Assembly (NCBI GenBank): GCA_028289425.1
Contig: JANQPL010000004.1
Span: 682,001 to 746,000, forward strand
Source of the DNA: Alphaproteobacteria bacterium
GTDB taxonomy: Bacteria; Pseudomonadota; Alphaproteobacteria; JANQMY01
DNA length: 64,000 nt
Direction: 5' to 3'
Made by a program: the position numbers and the translations under genes. Below are positions 38,539 to 47,815 of this stretch, one piece after another (the stretch's first letter is position 1; every line of letters starts with the position of its first letter). Under the pieces are notes generated by a model. It saw only the letters and a program-made list of their open reading frames with translations, was not told the DNA's origin and ran no database searches.

Positions 38539-39627
38539 TTATGCCGGCGATTCTTCCAGCACGCCGCGCTTGATTTGATCTCTCTCGATCGATTCGAACA
38601 ACGCTTTGAAATTACCTTCGCCAAATCCCTCGTCTTTTTTTCGTTGAATGATTTCGAAAAAGGCCGGCCCCAGCAGTGTTTCCGTGAAGATCTGCAACAA
38701 CAGTTTGGGGCCATCTTCGGTGCTGCCGTCCAGCAAAATGCCGCGCTTTTTCATTTCACCGATGTCTTCCCCATGGCCGGGCAGTCGATCGTCCAGCATG
38801 TCGTAGTAGGTGTCGGGCGGGGGCGTCATGAACGGTACCCCATTCGCGGTTAAGCGGTCCCACGTATCAAAAATGTCGCTCGTTGACAGCGCAATGTGCT
38901 GGATACCCTCTCCATTATACTGCATGAGGAATTCTTCGATTTGTCCTGTGCTGTTCGACGCTTCCTCGTTGAGAGGAATGCGGGTGAGGCCATCTGGCGC
39001 CACCATGGCGCGCGACACAAGGCCGGTTTGTTGGCCCTCAATATCGAAGTAGCGCAGTTCTCTGAAGTTGAAGAACTTCTCATAAAAGCCGGCCCAGTAT
39101 TCCATACGGCCGCGATAGACATTGTGGGTGAGATGGTCGATCTCCAAAAGACCGCACCCTTCCGGACGGCGCTCGGTGTTTTCAAAGAACTCGAAATCGA
39201 TATCATAAATCGAGGCACCGTCCTTGTACCGATCAATAAGATAAAGCGGAGCACCACCGATGCCTTTGATGGCAGGCAGTTTGAGTTCCATGGGCCCGGT
39301 CTGAATCTCGATCGGCTGAGCACCGAGCTCCAAGGCGCGGAAGTAAGCCAGGTGCGAATCCTCCACCCGGAATGCAAGACCGGCAGCACCCGGTCCGTGC
39401 TCCTCCGCAAAGAAGGCCGCGAGACTGTTTGGTTCATTGTTGACGATGAAATTGATGCTGCCTTGTCGATAGAGCGTCACGTCCTTCGATTTGTGACGCG
39501 CGACCGGCGCAAAACCCAGGGACAAAAACGTCCGATGAAGAAGGGACATGTCGGGGCTTGCAAATTCGACAAACTCGAACCCGGCAAGGCCCATGGGATT
39601 GGAAACAGGGGTGATTGGTTTGGTCAT
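38539..39627 (-). CDS. hppD: 4-hydroxyphenylpyruvate dioxygenase
   Basis: [99 protein letters not shown]; start at 39627. Confidence 0.95.
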   Translation of the reverse strand: MTKPITPVSNPMGLAGFEFVEFASPDMSLLHRTFLSLGFAPVARHKSKDVTLYRQGSINFIVNNEPNSLAAFFAEEHGPGAAGLAFRVEDSHLAYFRALELGAQPIEIQTGPMELKLPAIKGIGGAPLYLIDRYKDGASIYDIDFEFFENTERRPEGCGLLEIDHLTHNVYRGRMEYWAGFYEKFFNFRELRYFDIEGQQTGLVSRAMVAPDGLTRIPLNEEASNSTGQIEEFLMQYNGEGIQHIALSTSDIFDTWDRLTANGVPFMTPPPDTYYDMLDDRLPGHGEDIGEMKKRGILLDGSTEDGPKLLLQIFTETLLGPAFFEIIQRKKDEGFGEGNFKALFESIERDQIKRGVLEESPA

Positions 39628-39753
39628 CGTGCGCAGGCCCTCGATAGATCTCCAATGACGGCACAATACGCTTATAGAGTGGACATTTTCCTTTGAATTA
39701 TTTGTTAATCGGCATAAATTCGGCGGATTATTGCTACGGAGCCGGTAATCAAG

Positions 39754-40233
39754 ATGGAATCCACCACTTCTTTGGCTGAATCGGAAAGACGCATTTTGGA
39801 GGTTGTTCAACAGAATGGCCGCATTTCAAATGTGGATTTGGCAAAGCAGGTGGGATTGTCTGAGTCGCCTTGTCTTCGTCGGCTGAAACAATTGGAAGAC
39901 GCGGGCATCATCAAGAGTTATGCGGCCCTGTTGGATGCCAAGAAGCTGGGTTTCGATGTGTCGGCGTTCATCCAACTCAGCATGGATCAGCGGTCGGAGA
40001 AAGTGCGCAGCGATTTTATGGCCGCGGTCAAAAGAGAATCGCTCATTGTCGAATGCTATGCAGTGAGCGGCGGCTATGATTATCTGCTCAAAGTCATTGC
40101 GAGCGATCTGGACGCATTTTCGGATTTCGTCATGAACCGCCTGTTGCAGTATCCGGGCGTGAAAGACATGTCCTCCGGCTTTGTGCTGAAGGAAGTAAAG
40201 GCGTCGACGGCGTTGCCGTTGGACCAAAGGTAG
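39754..40233 (+). CDS. Lrp/AsnC family transcriptional regulator
   Basis: [42 protein letters not shown]. Confidence 0.94.
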   Translation: MESTTSLAESERRILEVVQQNGRISNVDLAKQVGLSESPCLRRLKQLEDAGIIKSYAALLDAKKLGFDVSAFIQLSMDQRSEKVRSDFMAAVKRESLIVECYAVSGGYDYLLKVIASDLDAFSDFVMNRLLQYPGVKDMSSGFVLKEVKASTALPLDQR

Positions 40234-40269
40234 ACGCATTCGTGCGGGTCAAATAGGGGAGGGGCGGCC

Positions 40270-40896
40270 ATGTTGCGCGTGAAGCTTGGATTTTTGTGCG
40301 GCGTCCTAGCAACTCTCCTGTTCCTGATCGGCGATGCGATACTTGGGTCGGAAAACGCCATTCCGAATGCGCGGACCGACCCGTCCGGCTTCGGAAGTTA
40401 TGTAAACAGTGGGGCGTTTTCGTTTTGGGCTTTGCGGGGAATGGTCGGCGTTGTCCTCGAAGCGGTTTTTGCCGTGGCTCTTTGGCACTATCTGTCCCGG
40501 ACGGCTCTGGAAGCGATCGCCTGGTGGGGCGCCATCTTTTCGATTATTGGGGATTTCTTCGGGATGGCGTTCTTCGGAATTGCCTACTTTCTGATCCCCC
40601 AAATCGGTACCCTGATTGCTGCGGGGAACAGCGCGGCTGTGGAGCTGGCAACGCCGCCTGTGGCGGTTTTTTTCGGCATGCTCGTGCCTACACTGATTGG
40701 ATTGGGCCTGTCGGTCTATGCGATTTGGCGCACGGCGCTGTTGCCCCGCTGGGCGGCCTTGTTGTGGCTGTTCGGCATGCTGCTGGTGCCCATCCAGATC
40801 CCGATCGTACAGCTTCTTGCCAGCACACTTTGGCTGGCTGCAGGTGTTGGTTTTGTTTGGAAGATTTGGTCCGACCAAACGCTCCCCGAACGGTAA
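40270..40896 (+). CDS. multi-pass membrane protein (DUF4386-like)
   Basis: 208 aa, about 6 hydrophobic helices. Confidence 0.65.
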   Translation: MLRVKLGFLCGVLATLLFLIGDAILGSENAIPNARTDPSGFGSYVNSGAFSFWALRGMVGVVLEAVFAVALWHYLSRTALEAIAWWGAIFSIIGDFFGMAFFGIAYFLIPQIGTLIAAGNSAAVELATPPVAVFFGMLVPTLIGLGLSVYAIWRTALLPRWAALLWLFGMLLVPIQIPIVQLLASTLWLAAGVGFVWKIWSDQTLPER

Positions 40897-40904
40897 TGAG
40901 CCCA

Positions 40905-40934
40905 CAAAAAAAGCGCCGCGGTGAAGGCGGCGCT
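40905..40934 (-). terminator. rho-independent terminator (minus strand)
   Basis: Minus strand AGCGCCGC CTTCACC GCGGCGCT TTTTTT; 8-bp GC stem followed by T tract. Confidence 0.85.
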
Positions 40935-41008
40935 GAAAGAACCATTTGGCTGCTACACGGCTCGTTTTATGTCCGTATACGCTTGAATTTGCCGAGTATC
41001 AGCAAGAA

Positions 41009-41095
41009 TTAGGTTGCGAGCGTGACCGTAACGTCAAGCTCTTTTCCGATCTCCGCCGTTACATCGGCAAATACCGTCACCAAAGGGTTAGACAT
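41009..41095 (-). CDS. candidate 28-aa small protein MSNPLVTVFADVTAEIGKELDVTVTLAT
   Basis: Minus strand AAAGGAGGTGATCGGATG: perfect anti-16S SD complement, ORF of 29 codons incl. TAA, terminator just downstream; below the ORF-track length cut-off. Confidence 0.55.
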   Translation of the reverse strand: MSNPLVTVFADVTAEIGKELDVTVTLAT

Positions 41096-41232
41096 CCGAT
41101 CACCTCCTTTCGTTTGTTAAACACAGACTTTAAGTTCCTCACAAAACCTGGTGATTCGTCAAGTCGCACAGTCCCTTTCACGCCAAATATATTGGTTGCG
41201 TTAACCATCTTCTTCAGTAACGATTTGACCGC

Positions 41233-41667
41233 TTACCGATCAATTCCTTCCAATCCGCGTCTCACCGCCTGCAACACTGACGCCGCCTTCGAAAGATCTC
41301 GACCGGCGACCGGCCAGTCTCGGGATTCAAGCAGCTTTGCTTCAGCCCGAGTCATGCGTTGCATGGTTTTTTCCCCGTTTGTCGTGAGCGCCAGTTTCGA
41401 AGAGCGCTTGTGGGCGGGGTTATCGATAAGCTCAACCAAACCGGCATCCAGCAACTCATTCGCCAGTGCCTGAATCCTCTGTCGCGTCAGGTGCCGCGCT
41501 CGCGCGATCTCGGGAACCGTGTGCGGACCGTTTCGTGAGAGATACTCCATCACGGCGCGCATGCCGACCGTAACGCCCTCTTCCGTGTGCATACGGTCCG
41601 CCAGCTCTGCGATCGTATTAAACGTCAGGCGGACCTCGTTAAAAAGTTCACGCAGTTCTTTTTCCAT
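41233..41667 (-). CDS. MarR family transcriptional regulator
   Basis: MRAVMEYLSRNGPHTVPEIARARHLTRQRIQALANELLDAGLVELIDNPAHKRSSKLALTTNGEK. Confidence 0.93.
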   Translation of the reverse strand: MEKELRELFNEVRLTFNTIAELADRMHTEEGVTVGMRAVMEYLSRNGPHTVPEIARARHLTRQRIQALANELLDAGLVELIDNPAHKRSSKLALTTNGEKTMQRMTRAEAKLLESRDWPVAGRDLSKAASVLQAVRRGLEGIDR

Positions 41668-41689
41668 CAGGCTTCTTGAAAACCCTAAT

Positions 41690-41726
41690 TGACAATATTA
41701 TTGTCATTATGACAATATCTATTGCT
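41690..41726. promoter_or_regulatory. MarR-type operator region
   Basis: TGACAATATTATTGTCA perfect 17-bp palindrome (41690-41706) plus imperfect second site TGACAATATCTATTGCT (41710-41726) in the divergent intergenic region. Confidence 0.7.
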
Positions 41727-41736
41727 ATAATAGGGA

Positions 41737-42558
41737 ATGCTCGTCATGGCGGCAACTGACTGGCTCTTGGCAAATGGCGGCGATGTGCAAGCCGTCTTGT
41801 TTTTTGGGTTGTTCGGGGTGTTCTTGGCCGCGGAACGATTGGCCCCCCGGCGCCATCCGGTGGAAAGCCAATTCAGGCGACGGCGCACCAATATCCTGTT
41901 TATGGTCTTGACCGTTACCGTAACCCTTTTATTGCCGGTGTCGTTCATTACGGCCGCCCTCTGGGCGAATGCGAATTCGGTGGGCCTGCTGCATCAGGCA
42001 GAGTGGGGGCTTGCTGCGGCCATCGGGGTCACGCTCCTGGCGCGGGCGTTTGTGTCCTTCTTCACTCATTTTCTCAATCATAAGATCCCGTTCCTCTGGC
42101 GCCTTCACCGGGTGCATCACCTGGACACGGAATTGGATGTGACGACAACCACGCGGTTCCATCCGGTTGAGTTCGTCGTTAATCTTTCAATTGGCATCCC
42201 GATGATCATCGCTGTGGGCATGACGCCGTGGGTATTGGTGATCTACGAGTTTCTCGATGTGTCTGTCACGCTTTTCTCGCATTCGAATATTCGCGTGCCG
42301 AAAACCGTCAATCGGGTTTTACGTTATGTGATCGTGACGCCGGACCTGCATCGGGTTCATCATTCAAGCTACCGGCCCGAAACCGACAGCAATTTCGGCG
42401 CGGTCTTTCCTATTTGGGATCAGATCTTTGGAACATTCCGTACACAGACGAGAGAGCCGCAAGAAACCATGCAACTCGGCTTGGAAGAATGTCGAGATCC
42501 GCACGCCAGCCGCTTGGCCTGGCTGCTGATCTCACCCTTGCTCCGGCTCAAGGCCTAG
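41737..42558 (+). CDS. sterol desaturase / fatty acid hydroxylase family protein
   Basis: HxxxH boxes HFLNH, HRVHHLD, HRVHHS; start may be 41746. Confidence 0.92.
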   Translation: MLVMAATDWLLANGGDVQAVLFFGLFGVFLAAERLAPRRHPVESQFRRRRTNILFMVLTVTVTLLLPVSFITAALWANANSVGLLHQAEWGLAAAIGVTLLARAFVSFFTHFLNHKIPFLWRLHRVHHLDTELDVTTTTRFHPVEFVVNLSIGIPMIIAVGMTPWVLVIYEFLDVSVTLFSHSNIRVPKTVNRVLRYVIVTPDLHRVHHSSYRPETDSNFGAVFPIWDQIFGTFRTQTREPQETMQLGLEECRDPHASRLAWLLISPLLRLKA

Positions 42559-43430
42559 CCGATGATTGTTTCGGCTTCTTCGGCCACCATGGCGTTTTCA
42601 ATGGCGCCCAGTTTCTCAATCTCGACGCGCACCTTGTCGCCCGCCTTCAGAAACTGCATCGGGTCCATGGCGCCGCCCACACCGCTGGGGGTGCCGCTGA
42701 AGACGACGTCCCCGGGTTCCAAGGTCATGGCCTTGGTGAGCTCTTCCACTTGCGCAAAGCAGTCGAAGATCAGGTGTTTTGTATTGGAGTTCTGGCGCAG
42801 ATCCCCGTTCACATAGCATTTGATGTCGAGGTCATGGGGGTCGCCCACTTCGTCCGACGTGGTGATCCACGGCCCGATCGGCGCGTGGGTGTCGAAGCTC
42901 TTGCCAATGGTGAATTGGGGCGTGCGCAGCTGCCAATCGCGAACCGACACGTCATTGCCGCAGAAATATCCAGCAATCACCTCATGAGCCCGGTCGCGGG
43001 GTACGTGGCGGGCGCGCTTGCCGATCACAAAGCACAGCTCCGCTTCGTAGTCTGTCAGGTCTGATACGCTGGGATCCAAAACATCTGCGGCCGGACCGGC
43101 AATGCTGGTGGGCGATTTTGTGAACCAAATCTGGTGCTGCGGCGTCTCCATTTTCGATTCCGCCACGTGATCCGCGTAGTTAAGGCCGATGGCTAGCACC
43201 TTCGACGGTTTGAGGATCGGCGCCTCCAGCGTCACATCCGCCAGCGGGATCTTTGTGGTCGCGTTGCCCGCCGCTTCTTTGGCCGCAGTCATCGCTGCGT
43301 CACCCGCAGCGAGAAACCCGACCATATCCGTTGGCAAGTTGGGGGCAGCGGCTGCAAGATCCACAATTGCGCCGCCGTCCACCACGCCAATGCGGGTTTG
43401 TCCGTTATGGGTAAATGTTGCCAGTTTCAT
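42555..43430 (-). CDS. fumarylacetoacetate hydrolase family protein
   Basis: LAIGLNYADHVAESKMETPQHQIWFTKSPTSIAGPAADV ... DYEAELCFVIGKRARHV. Confidence 0.92.
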   Translation of the reverse strand: MKLATFTHNGQTRIGVVDGGAIVDLAAAAPNLPTDMVGFLAAGDAAMTAAKEAAGNATTKIPLADVTLEAPILKPSKVLAIGLNYADHVAESKMETPQHQIWFTKSPTSIAGPAADVLDPSVSDLTDYEAELCFVIGKRARHVPRDRAHEVIAGYFCGNDVSVRDWQLRTPQFTIGKSFDTHAPIGPWITTSDEVGDPHDLDIKCYVNGDLRQNSNTKHLIFDCFAQVEELTKAMTLEPGDVVFSGTPSGVGGAMDPMQFLKAGDKVRVEIEKLGAIENAMVAEEAETIIG

Positions 43431-43465
43431 GAGATTGTTCCTTCATTCCGTATACGTCTAAACAC

Positions 43466-44410
43466 TCATCCGCCCATTGTCGGGGGTGCCGCCGGCCCCC
43501 ATTGCACCCCCAGCAACTGATCGATGGGCTGCTTGGCAGGCGGGGTTTGGTTGTTGAACAAATCACCGTCAGTCCAATGCTCCAACGTATGCCCCCAAGG
43601 GTCGCGCCAATAATCGAAGACCTGACTGCCCAAAACATGGCGGCCGATCCCCCATTCATGCTCATAGTCTTGTGCTTTCAGGTGGCTGTGGCCCGCCATG
43701 AGATCGTCCACATGGACCACTTCAAAGGCGGCGTGATTAAAACCTGCTTTGCCGGCACCGACGAGAAACAGGGTGTGGTGATCCACGTATGTTTCCCCTT
43801 GATCGCATCTTAGAAAGGCGCCGAGCGGGACGTCTTTTTCGATCTCCACTTCATCCGACGTCACCAAGCCAAAACGTTCCTTGTACCAAGCTTCGCTGGT
43901 CCGAAATTCGATGGCATTGATCACGCAGTGGCCTAGCCGTTTGACCTGCGCGGGTCCCGCGGGCGTACGCAACGTTTCGCCGCGCCGCGGCTGGCTCAGG
44001 GCATCGTTTGCCGGCGTCGTTCGTAGGTACGGCAGCGCCCCTACGCTGTCGCGGTCCGCCACCGCCTCCACCCGAAATCCATTGGGGTCGGTGAACACCA
44101 CGCGCTTGCCGCCGCCGGGTTCGTCGATGTCTTCAATCGAGCCGGCGCCTTCCATAGAGGTCAGCGCCTCCAGATCCGACAGGTCGGGCATCAGGAAGGC
44201 AAGGCCGACAAAGTCCGCATCGCCCTTATGGGTTACGTGGAAGAACGGCGCATCGTCGGTCCCGCGCATATAAAGCGCATCGTCGGTGCGGGCGGCGCGC
44301 ACCAAGCCGAAATCGGTCAGATAGGTCTCCATTTTGTCGAGATCGGGGGCCCGAAACCGCACAAAAGCAAGGTCTTTGGCACAAGGGCTCATGAGGGTCT
44401 CCACAAACAA
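43466..44410 (-). CDS. VOC family / extradiol ring-cleavage dioxygenase-like protein
   Basis: Two VOC modules; RLGHCVINAIEFRTSEAWYKERFGLV, GKAGFNHAAFEVVHVDDLMAGHSHLKAQDYEHEWGIGRHVLGSQVFDYWRDPWGHTLEHWTDGD. Confidence 0.88.
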   Translation of the reverse strand: MFVETLMSPCAKDLAFVRFRAPDLDKMETYLTDFGLVRAARTDDALYMRGTDDAPFFHVTHKGDADFVGLAFLMPDLSDLEALTSMEGAGSIEDIDEPGGGKRVVFTDPNGFRVEAVADRDSVGALPYLRTTPANDALSQPRRGETLRTPAGPAQVKRLGHCVINAIEFRTSEAWYKERFGLVTSDEVEIEKDVPLGAFLRCDQGETYVDHHTLFLVGAGKAGFNHAAFEVVHVDDLMAGHSHLKAQDYEHEWGIGRHVLGSQVFDYWRDPWGHTLEHWTDGDLFNNQTPPAKQPIDQLLGVQWGPAAPPTMGG

Positions 44411-44428
44411 TTAAACTTGCTATACGAT

Positions 44429-44449
44429 GAAAATATAGATATTATTTTC
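44429..44449. promoter_or_regulatory. putative TetR operator
   Basis: GAAAATA TAGATAT TATTTTC dyad in the divergent VOC/TetR intergenic region. Confidence 0.5.
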
Positions 44450-44465
44450 GACATGCAACAAGTTT

Positions 44466-45119
44466 TTGGAGTCGACATTGTCCACCACCACGGATGACCG
44501 CCGGAACGCCGGCAAACGCAAACGGGCCCTGCAGAAACGAGCAGAGGAAACCCGCGACCAGCTTTTGAAGGCTGCCGCCGATCTTTTTTCCACTTATGGC
44601 TATGAGGGGGCGTCGGTGCGCATGATCGAAACCGTCGCGGGCGTGCAGCGCGGTTTGGTGGCGTATCACTTCAACACCAAAGAAGCTCTGTGGCGGAAAG
44701 TGGTCGACGGCGTGTTTGCCCGCATGGATGACCGGGTCGGGCGCGCAGAAGAAACCATTCGCGACTTGCCGGAAGACCAGAAGCTGCGCGCATTCATCAG
44801 CACCTTTGTGCGTTTCAGTGCCGAGGTGCCGGAACTCAACCGGCTGATGGTTCAAGAAGGCAAAACAAAATCCTGGCGCATGGATTACATCGTCGATCAG
44901 CACGTTTCGCCCATGCTTGACGGGTTGAGAGACATTCTGGGTGTGCCGATCGATCCACATAATTACTACATTATCGTTGGGGCAACGTCGTTTGTGTTTT
45001 CTGTCTCCCACGAATGCGAGAAACTCTTTGACGTCGATCCGATTACGGATGAATTCATCAGCTCCCACGCCCGCTTGGTCGCGGACTTGCTGGAGACACT
45101 GCAAAGGTCATCCCAATGA
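44466..45119 (+). CDS. TetR/AcrR family transcriptional regulator
   Basis: TRDQLLKAAADLFSTYGYEGASVRMIETVAGVQRGLVAYHFNTKEALW. Confidence 0.93.
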   Translation: MESTLSTTTDDRRNAGKRKRALQKRAEETRDQLLKAAADLFSTYGYEGASVRMIETVAGVQRGLVAYHFNTKEALWRKVVDGVFARMDDRVGRAEETIRDLPEDQKLRAFISTFVRFSAEVPELNRLMVQEGKTKSWRMDYIVDQHVSPMLDGLRDILGVPIDPHNYYIIVGATSFVFSVSHECEKLFDVDPITDEFISSHARLVADLLETLQRSSQ

Positions 45120-46126
45120 GTGTTCTCTATGTTTTTCTTGCGGCGCTTGCCTTGTTTGGCGTTTGGTTCTTGATCGAAAAACGGCGGCGCAAATCGCACC
45201 CCATGCCCGGCGGCCTTAAGGAAGACGTGACCTTGCCCCATGAGCAAGAATTTGAGCTTTATGGCAACTCTTTCTCTCACTGTTCGCGTAAAACCCGGAT
45301 CGTGATGGCAGAGCTTGGAATTCCCTACAAGCATCGTCCGATCGATCTGATCGAGACGGGCAAATACGAAACCATCAGCCCTCATTACCTGAAGGTGAAC
45401 CCGGCGGGCATCCTGCCCACGCTGGTTCACAATGGTCATCCGGTCTATGAGTCCGACGACATCATGGCCTATGCGGCAAGCCATGCGGGGCACAATGCGC
45501 CGCGTCTCGTGCCGGACGATCCGGCTCAGGCAGCGGAAATGGAGGCGTGGATCAAACGGGCGACCATCTCCAGCGACGATCCCCTGGGGGGAATCGAAAA
45601 GTTTGCGGGCAGTTGCATTCCCGGTTTGACCATGCCTTTGTTCGTGACCTCCATTCGATACATTCCGCTGCATCGAATATTGGTGGGCTTGTTGTTTCAC
45701 CCCGACAAGATGCGCCCCGTCTTTTTCACCATGTCTAAATTGCGCGGCCTTGAGAATATGCTCCATATGCCCCGTTTGCACAAAATGATCGGTAAGAGCC
45801 GCGACAGCATGGCGACGCATCTGGACGAATTGCAGTCCCATTTGGAATCTCATGACGGTCCATGGATCATGGGCGCGCAATACACATTGGCTGATGTCTC
45901 GTGGAGCTGCATTTTCCTGCGCTTGGACGAGACCGGCTGGCTTGACCATTACTTTGCGCAGAAAGACTTCGGCCGGTTGAAGGCCTACTACGACGCGGTC
46001 AAATCGCGCCCCAGCTGGCAATCCGCAATTGTCGATAAATCCCATCCCATTATCGACAAAGCGTCCGAGGATTTGCGCCGTTTGGCCACCGATGATGCGG
46101 TAATACGCGGCTTGCTTTACGCCTGA
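45116..46126 (+). CDS. glutathione S-transferase family protein with N-terminal TM anchor
   Basis: MSVLYVFLAALALFGVWFLIEKRRRK helix followed by FELYGNSFSHCSRKTRIVMAELGIPYKHRPIDL. Confidence 0.85.
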   Translation: MSVLYVFLAALALFGVWFLIEKRRRKSHPMPGGLKEDVTLPHEQEFELYGNSFSHCSRKTRIVMAELGIPYKHRPIDLIETGKYETISPHYLKVNPAGILPTLVHNGHPVYESDDIMAYAASHAGHNAPRLVPDDPAQAAEMEAWIKRATISSDDPLGGIEKFAGSCIPGLTMPLFVTSIRYIPLHRILVGLLFHPDKMRPVFFTMSKLRGLENMLHMPRLHKMIGKSRDSMATHLDELQSHLESHDGPWIMGAQYTLADVSWSCIFLRLDETGWLDHYFAQKDFGRLKAYYDAVKSRPSWQSAIVDKSHPIIDKASEDLRRLATDDAVIRGLLYA

Positions 46127-46201
46127 CCTGGTCTCTCGACTCGGCATGGCTGCCGCCGATACAGTCCGAAGGCAGCGATGTTTTGAAGAGGGAGCGGTCG
46201 G

Positions 46202-46963
46202 ATGCGTGGACTGAAAAGCAAGCGGGTCATCGTCACCGGCGGCGGCAGCGGGATCGGCCGCGCCATTTGTGAGCGTTTCGCGGAAGAAAAAGCGCAAGTC
46301 GTTGTGTTCGATATCGATGCGGCTGCCGGTGAGCAAGTGGCGGCCGGCATCCATCGGTCCGGTGGCACGGCGATTGCGCACACAGTTGACATTTCGGATC
46401 GGGGCGCGGTCGACCAGGCGGTGGCTCAGGTTCTGAAAGACGGCCCGGTCGATGTGCTGGTGAACAATGCGGGGTGGGACCGCATGGTGCCTTTCATCGA
46501 CAGCGATACCGATCTTTGGAAGAAAGTGATCGACATTAATTTGTACGGTCCGCTGCACATGCATCACGCGGTACTGCCGGGCATGGTGGCGAACGGTTCC
46601 GGCCGGGTGATCAACATCGCGTCGGATGCGGGCCGGGTCGGGTCGTCCGGTGAAGCGGTCTATTCGGCCTGCAAAGGCGGCATCATCGCGTTCACGAAAA
46701 CCTTGTCGCGGGAATTGGCGCGGTCTGGCGTTCTGTTGAACACGGTGTGCCCGGGCCCGACGGATACGCCTTTGCTGACCAAGATTGCCGACGGCGAGGT
46801 GGCTGAGCGGATTACCGAAGGACTCAAAAAAGCCATTCCCATGCGCCGGCTCGGCCAGCCGGAAGACATCCCGGGCATCGTCTGTTTCTTTGCCAGCGAC
46901 GATGCGGGTTTCATCTCTGGGCAGACGATTTCCGTGTCCGGCGGTTTGACCATGCATGGGTGA
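46202..46963 (+). CDS. SDR family oxidoreductase
   Basis: VIVTGGGSGIGRAICERFAEE, YSACKGGIIAFTKTLSRELARSG. Confidence 0.93.
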   Translation: MRGLKSKRVIVTGGGSGIGRAICERFAEEKAQVVVFDIDAAAGEQVAAGIHRSGGTAIAHTVDISDRGAVDQAVAQVLKDGPVDVLVNNAGWDRMVPFIDSDTDLWKKVIDINLYGPLHMHHAVLPGMVANGSGRVINIASDAGRVGSSGEAVYSACKGGIIAFTKTLSRELARSGVLLNTVCPGPTDTPLLTKIADGEVAERITEGLKKAIPMRRLGQPEDIPGIVCFFASDDAGFISGQTISVSGGLTMHG

Positions 46964-46975
46964 TCTTACGCTCTC

Positions 46976-47785
46976 CTAAATCGGGCAGTCCTTGCGGAAG
47001 TTTGGCGCGCGTTTTTCCCGGTGAGAGGCAACCCCCTCCAGCGCGTCTTCGCCCATGAAGCCCAGCATCTCCAGCGCCGTTGACGTGTCGAATGTGGGGC
47101 CCGCCATGCGCAGCCAATTGTTGAGGGAATATTTTGTCCAGCGAATGGCGCTTTGCGACCCGTTGGCCAAATCACTGGTCAATGACAGCGCAGTTTCCTG
47201 AAGCACATCGTCGTCGACGCACATGGACACAAGGCCGATCCGCTCCGCTTCTTCGCCGGAGACCGGTTTGCCCGACAGCAGGTAATATTTGGCCTTCGCC
47301 ATGCCGCAGAGCAGCGGCCAGATGATGGCGGCAACGTCCCCCGCTGCCACACCCAGACGGGGATGACCGTCGACAATGCGGGCGGATTTCCCGGCGATGG
47401 AAATGTCCGCCAAGATGCCGACGACCAATCCAGCGCCGGCTGCCGGACCGTTAATGGCCGAAACAATCGGTTTGTTACAATTGATGATGTTGTAGACCAG
47501 GTCCTTGGCTTCCTTCCACGTTTTCATGATGGCGTGATGATTGCCGGTCATGTGTTCGATCAAGCCGAAATCGCCACCCGACGAAAACGCTTTGCCCTCG
47601 CCGGTCACCATCACCGCATTGATGTCCGGATCGCGATCAATGTCGCGCCAAATGTCGGTGATTTGGGTATGGGTTTCTTCGTCCACGGAATTATACGTCT
47701 CCGGACGATTGAACTTCACCCGCAGCACCCGTTCCGCCGGGCTGTCGATGTCCAGTTTTGTGTAAGCTTTGTAGCGGTCCGTCAT
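46976..47785 (-). CDS. enoyl-CoA hydratase/isomerase family protein
   Basis: [65 protein letters not shown]. Confidence 0.93.
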   Translation of the reverse strand: MTDRYKAYTKLDIDSPAERVLRVKFNRPETYNSVDEETHTQITDIWRDIDRDPDINAVMVTGEGKAFSSGGDFGLIEHMTGNHHAIMKTWKEAKDLVYNIINCNKPIVSAINGPAAGAGLVVGILADISIAGKSARIVDGHPRLGVAAGDVAAIIWPLLCGMAKAKYYLLSGKPVSGEEAERIGLVSMCVDDDVLQETALSLTSDLANGSQSAIRWTKYSLNNWLRMAGPTFDTSTALEMLGFMGEDALEGVASHREKRAPNFRKDCPI

Positions 47786-47815
47786 ATCTCTTGTCCTTCG
47801 TTCTGTTGTGCGTCC

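Noticed and set aside
44966-46957. 663-aa minus-strand open frame
   Set aside because: Antisense to clear TetR/GST/SDR genes; His/Arg-rich, low-complexity translation typical of a shadow frame in GC-rich DNA
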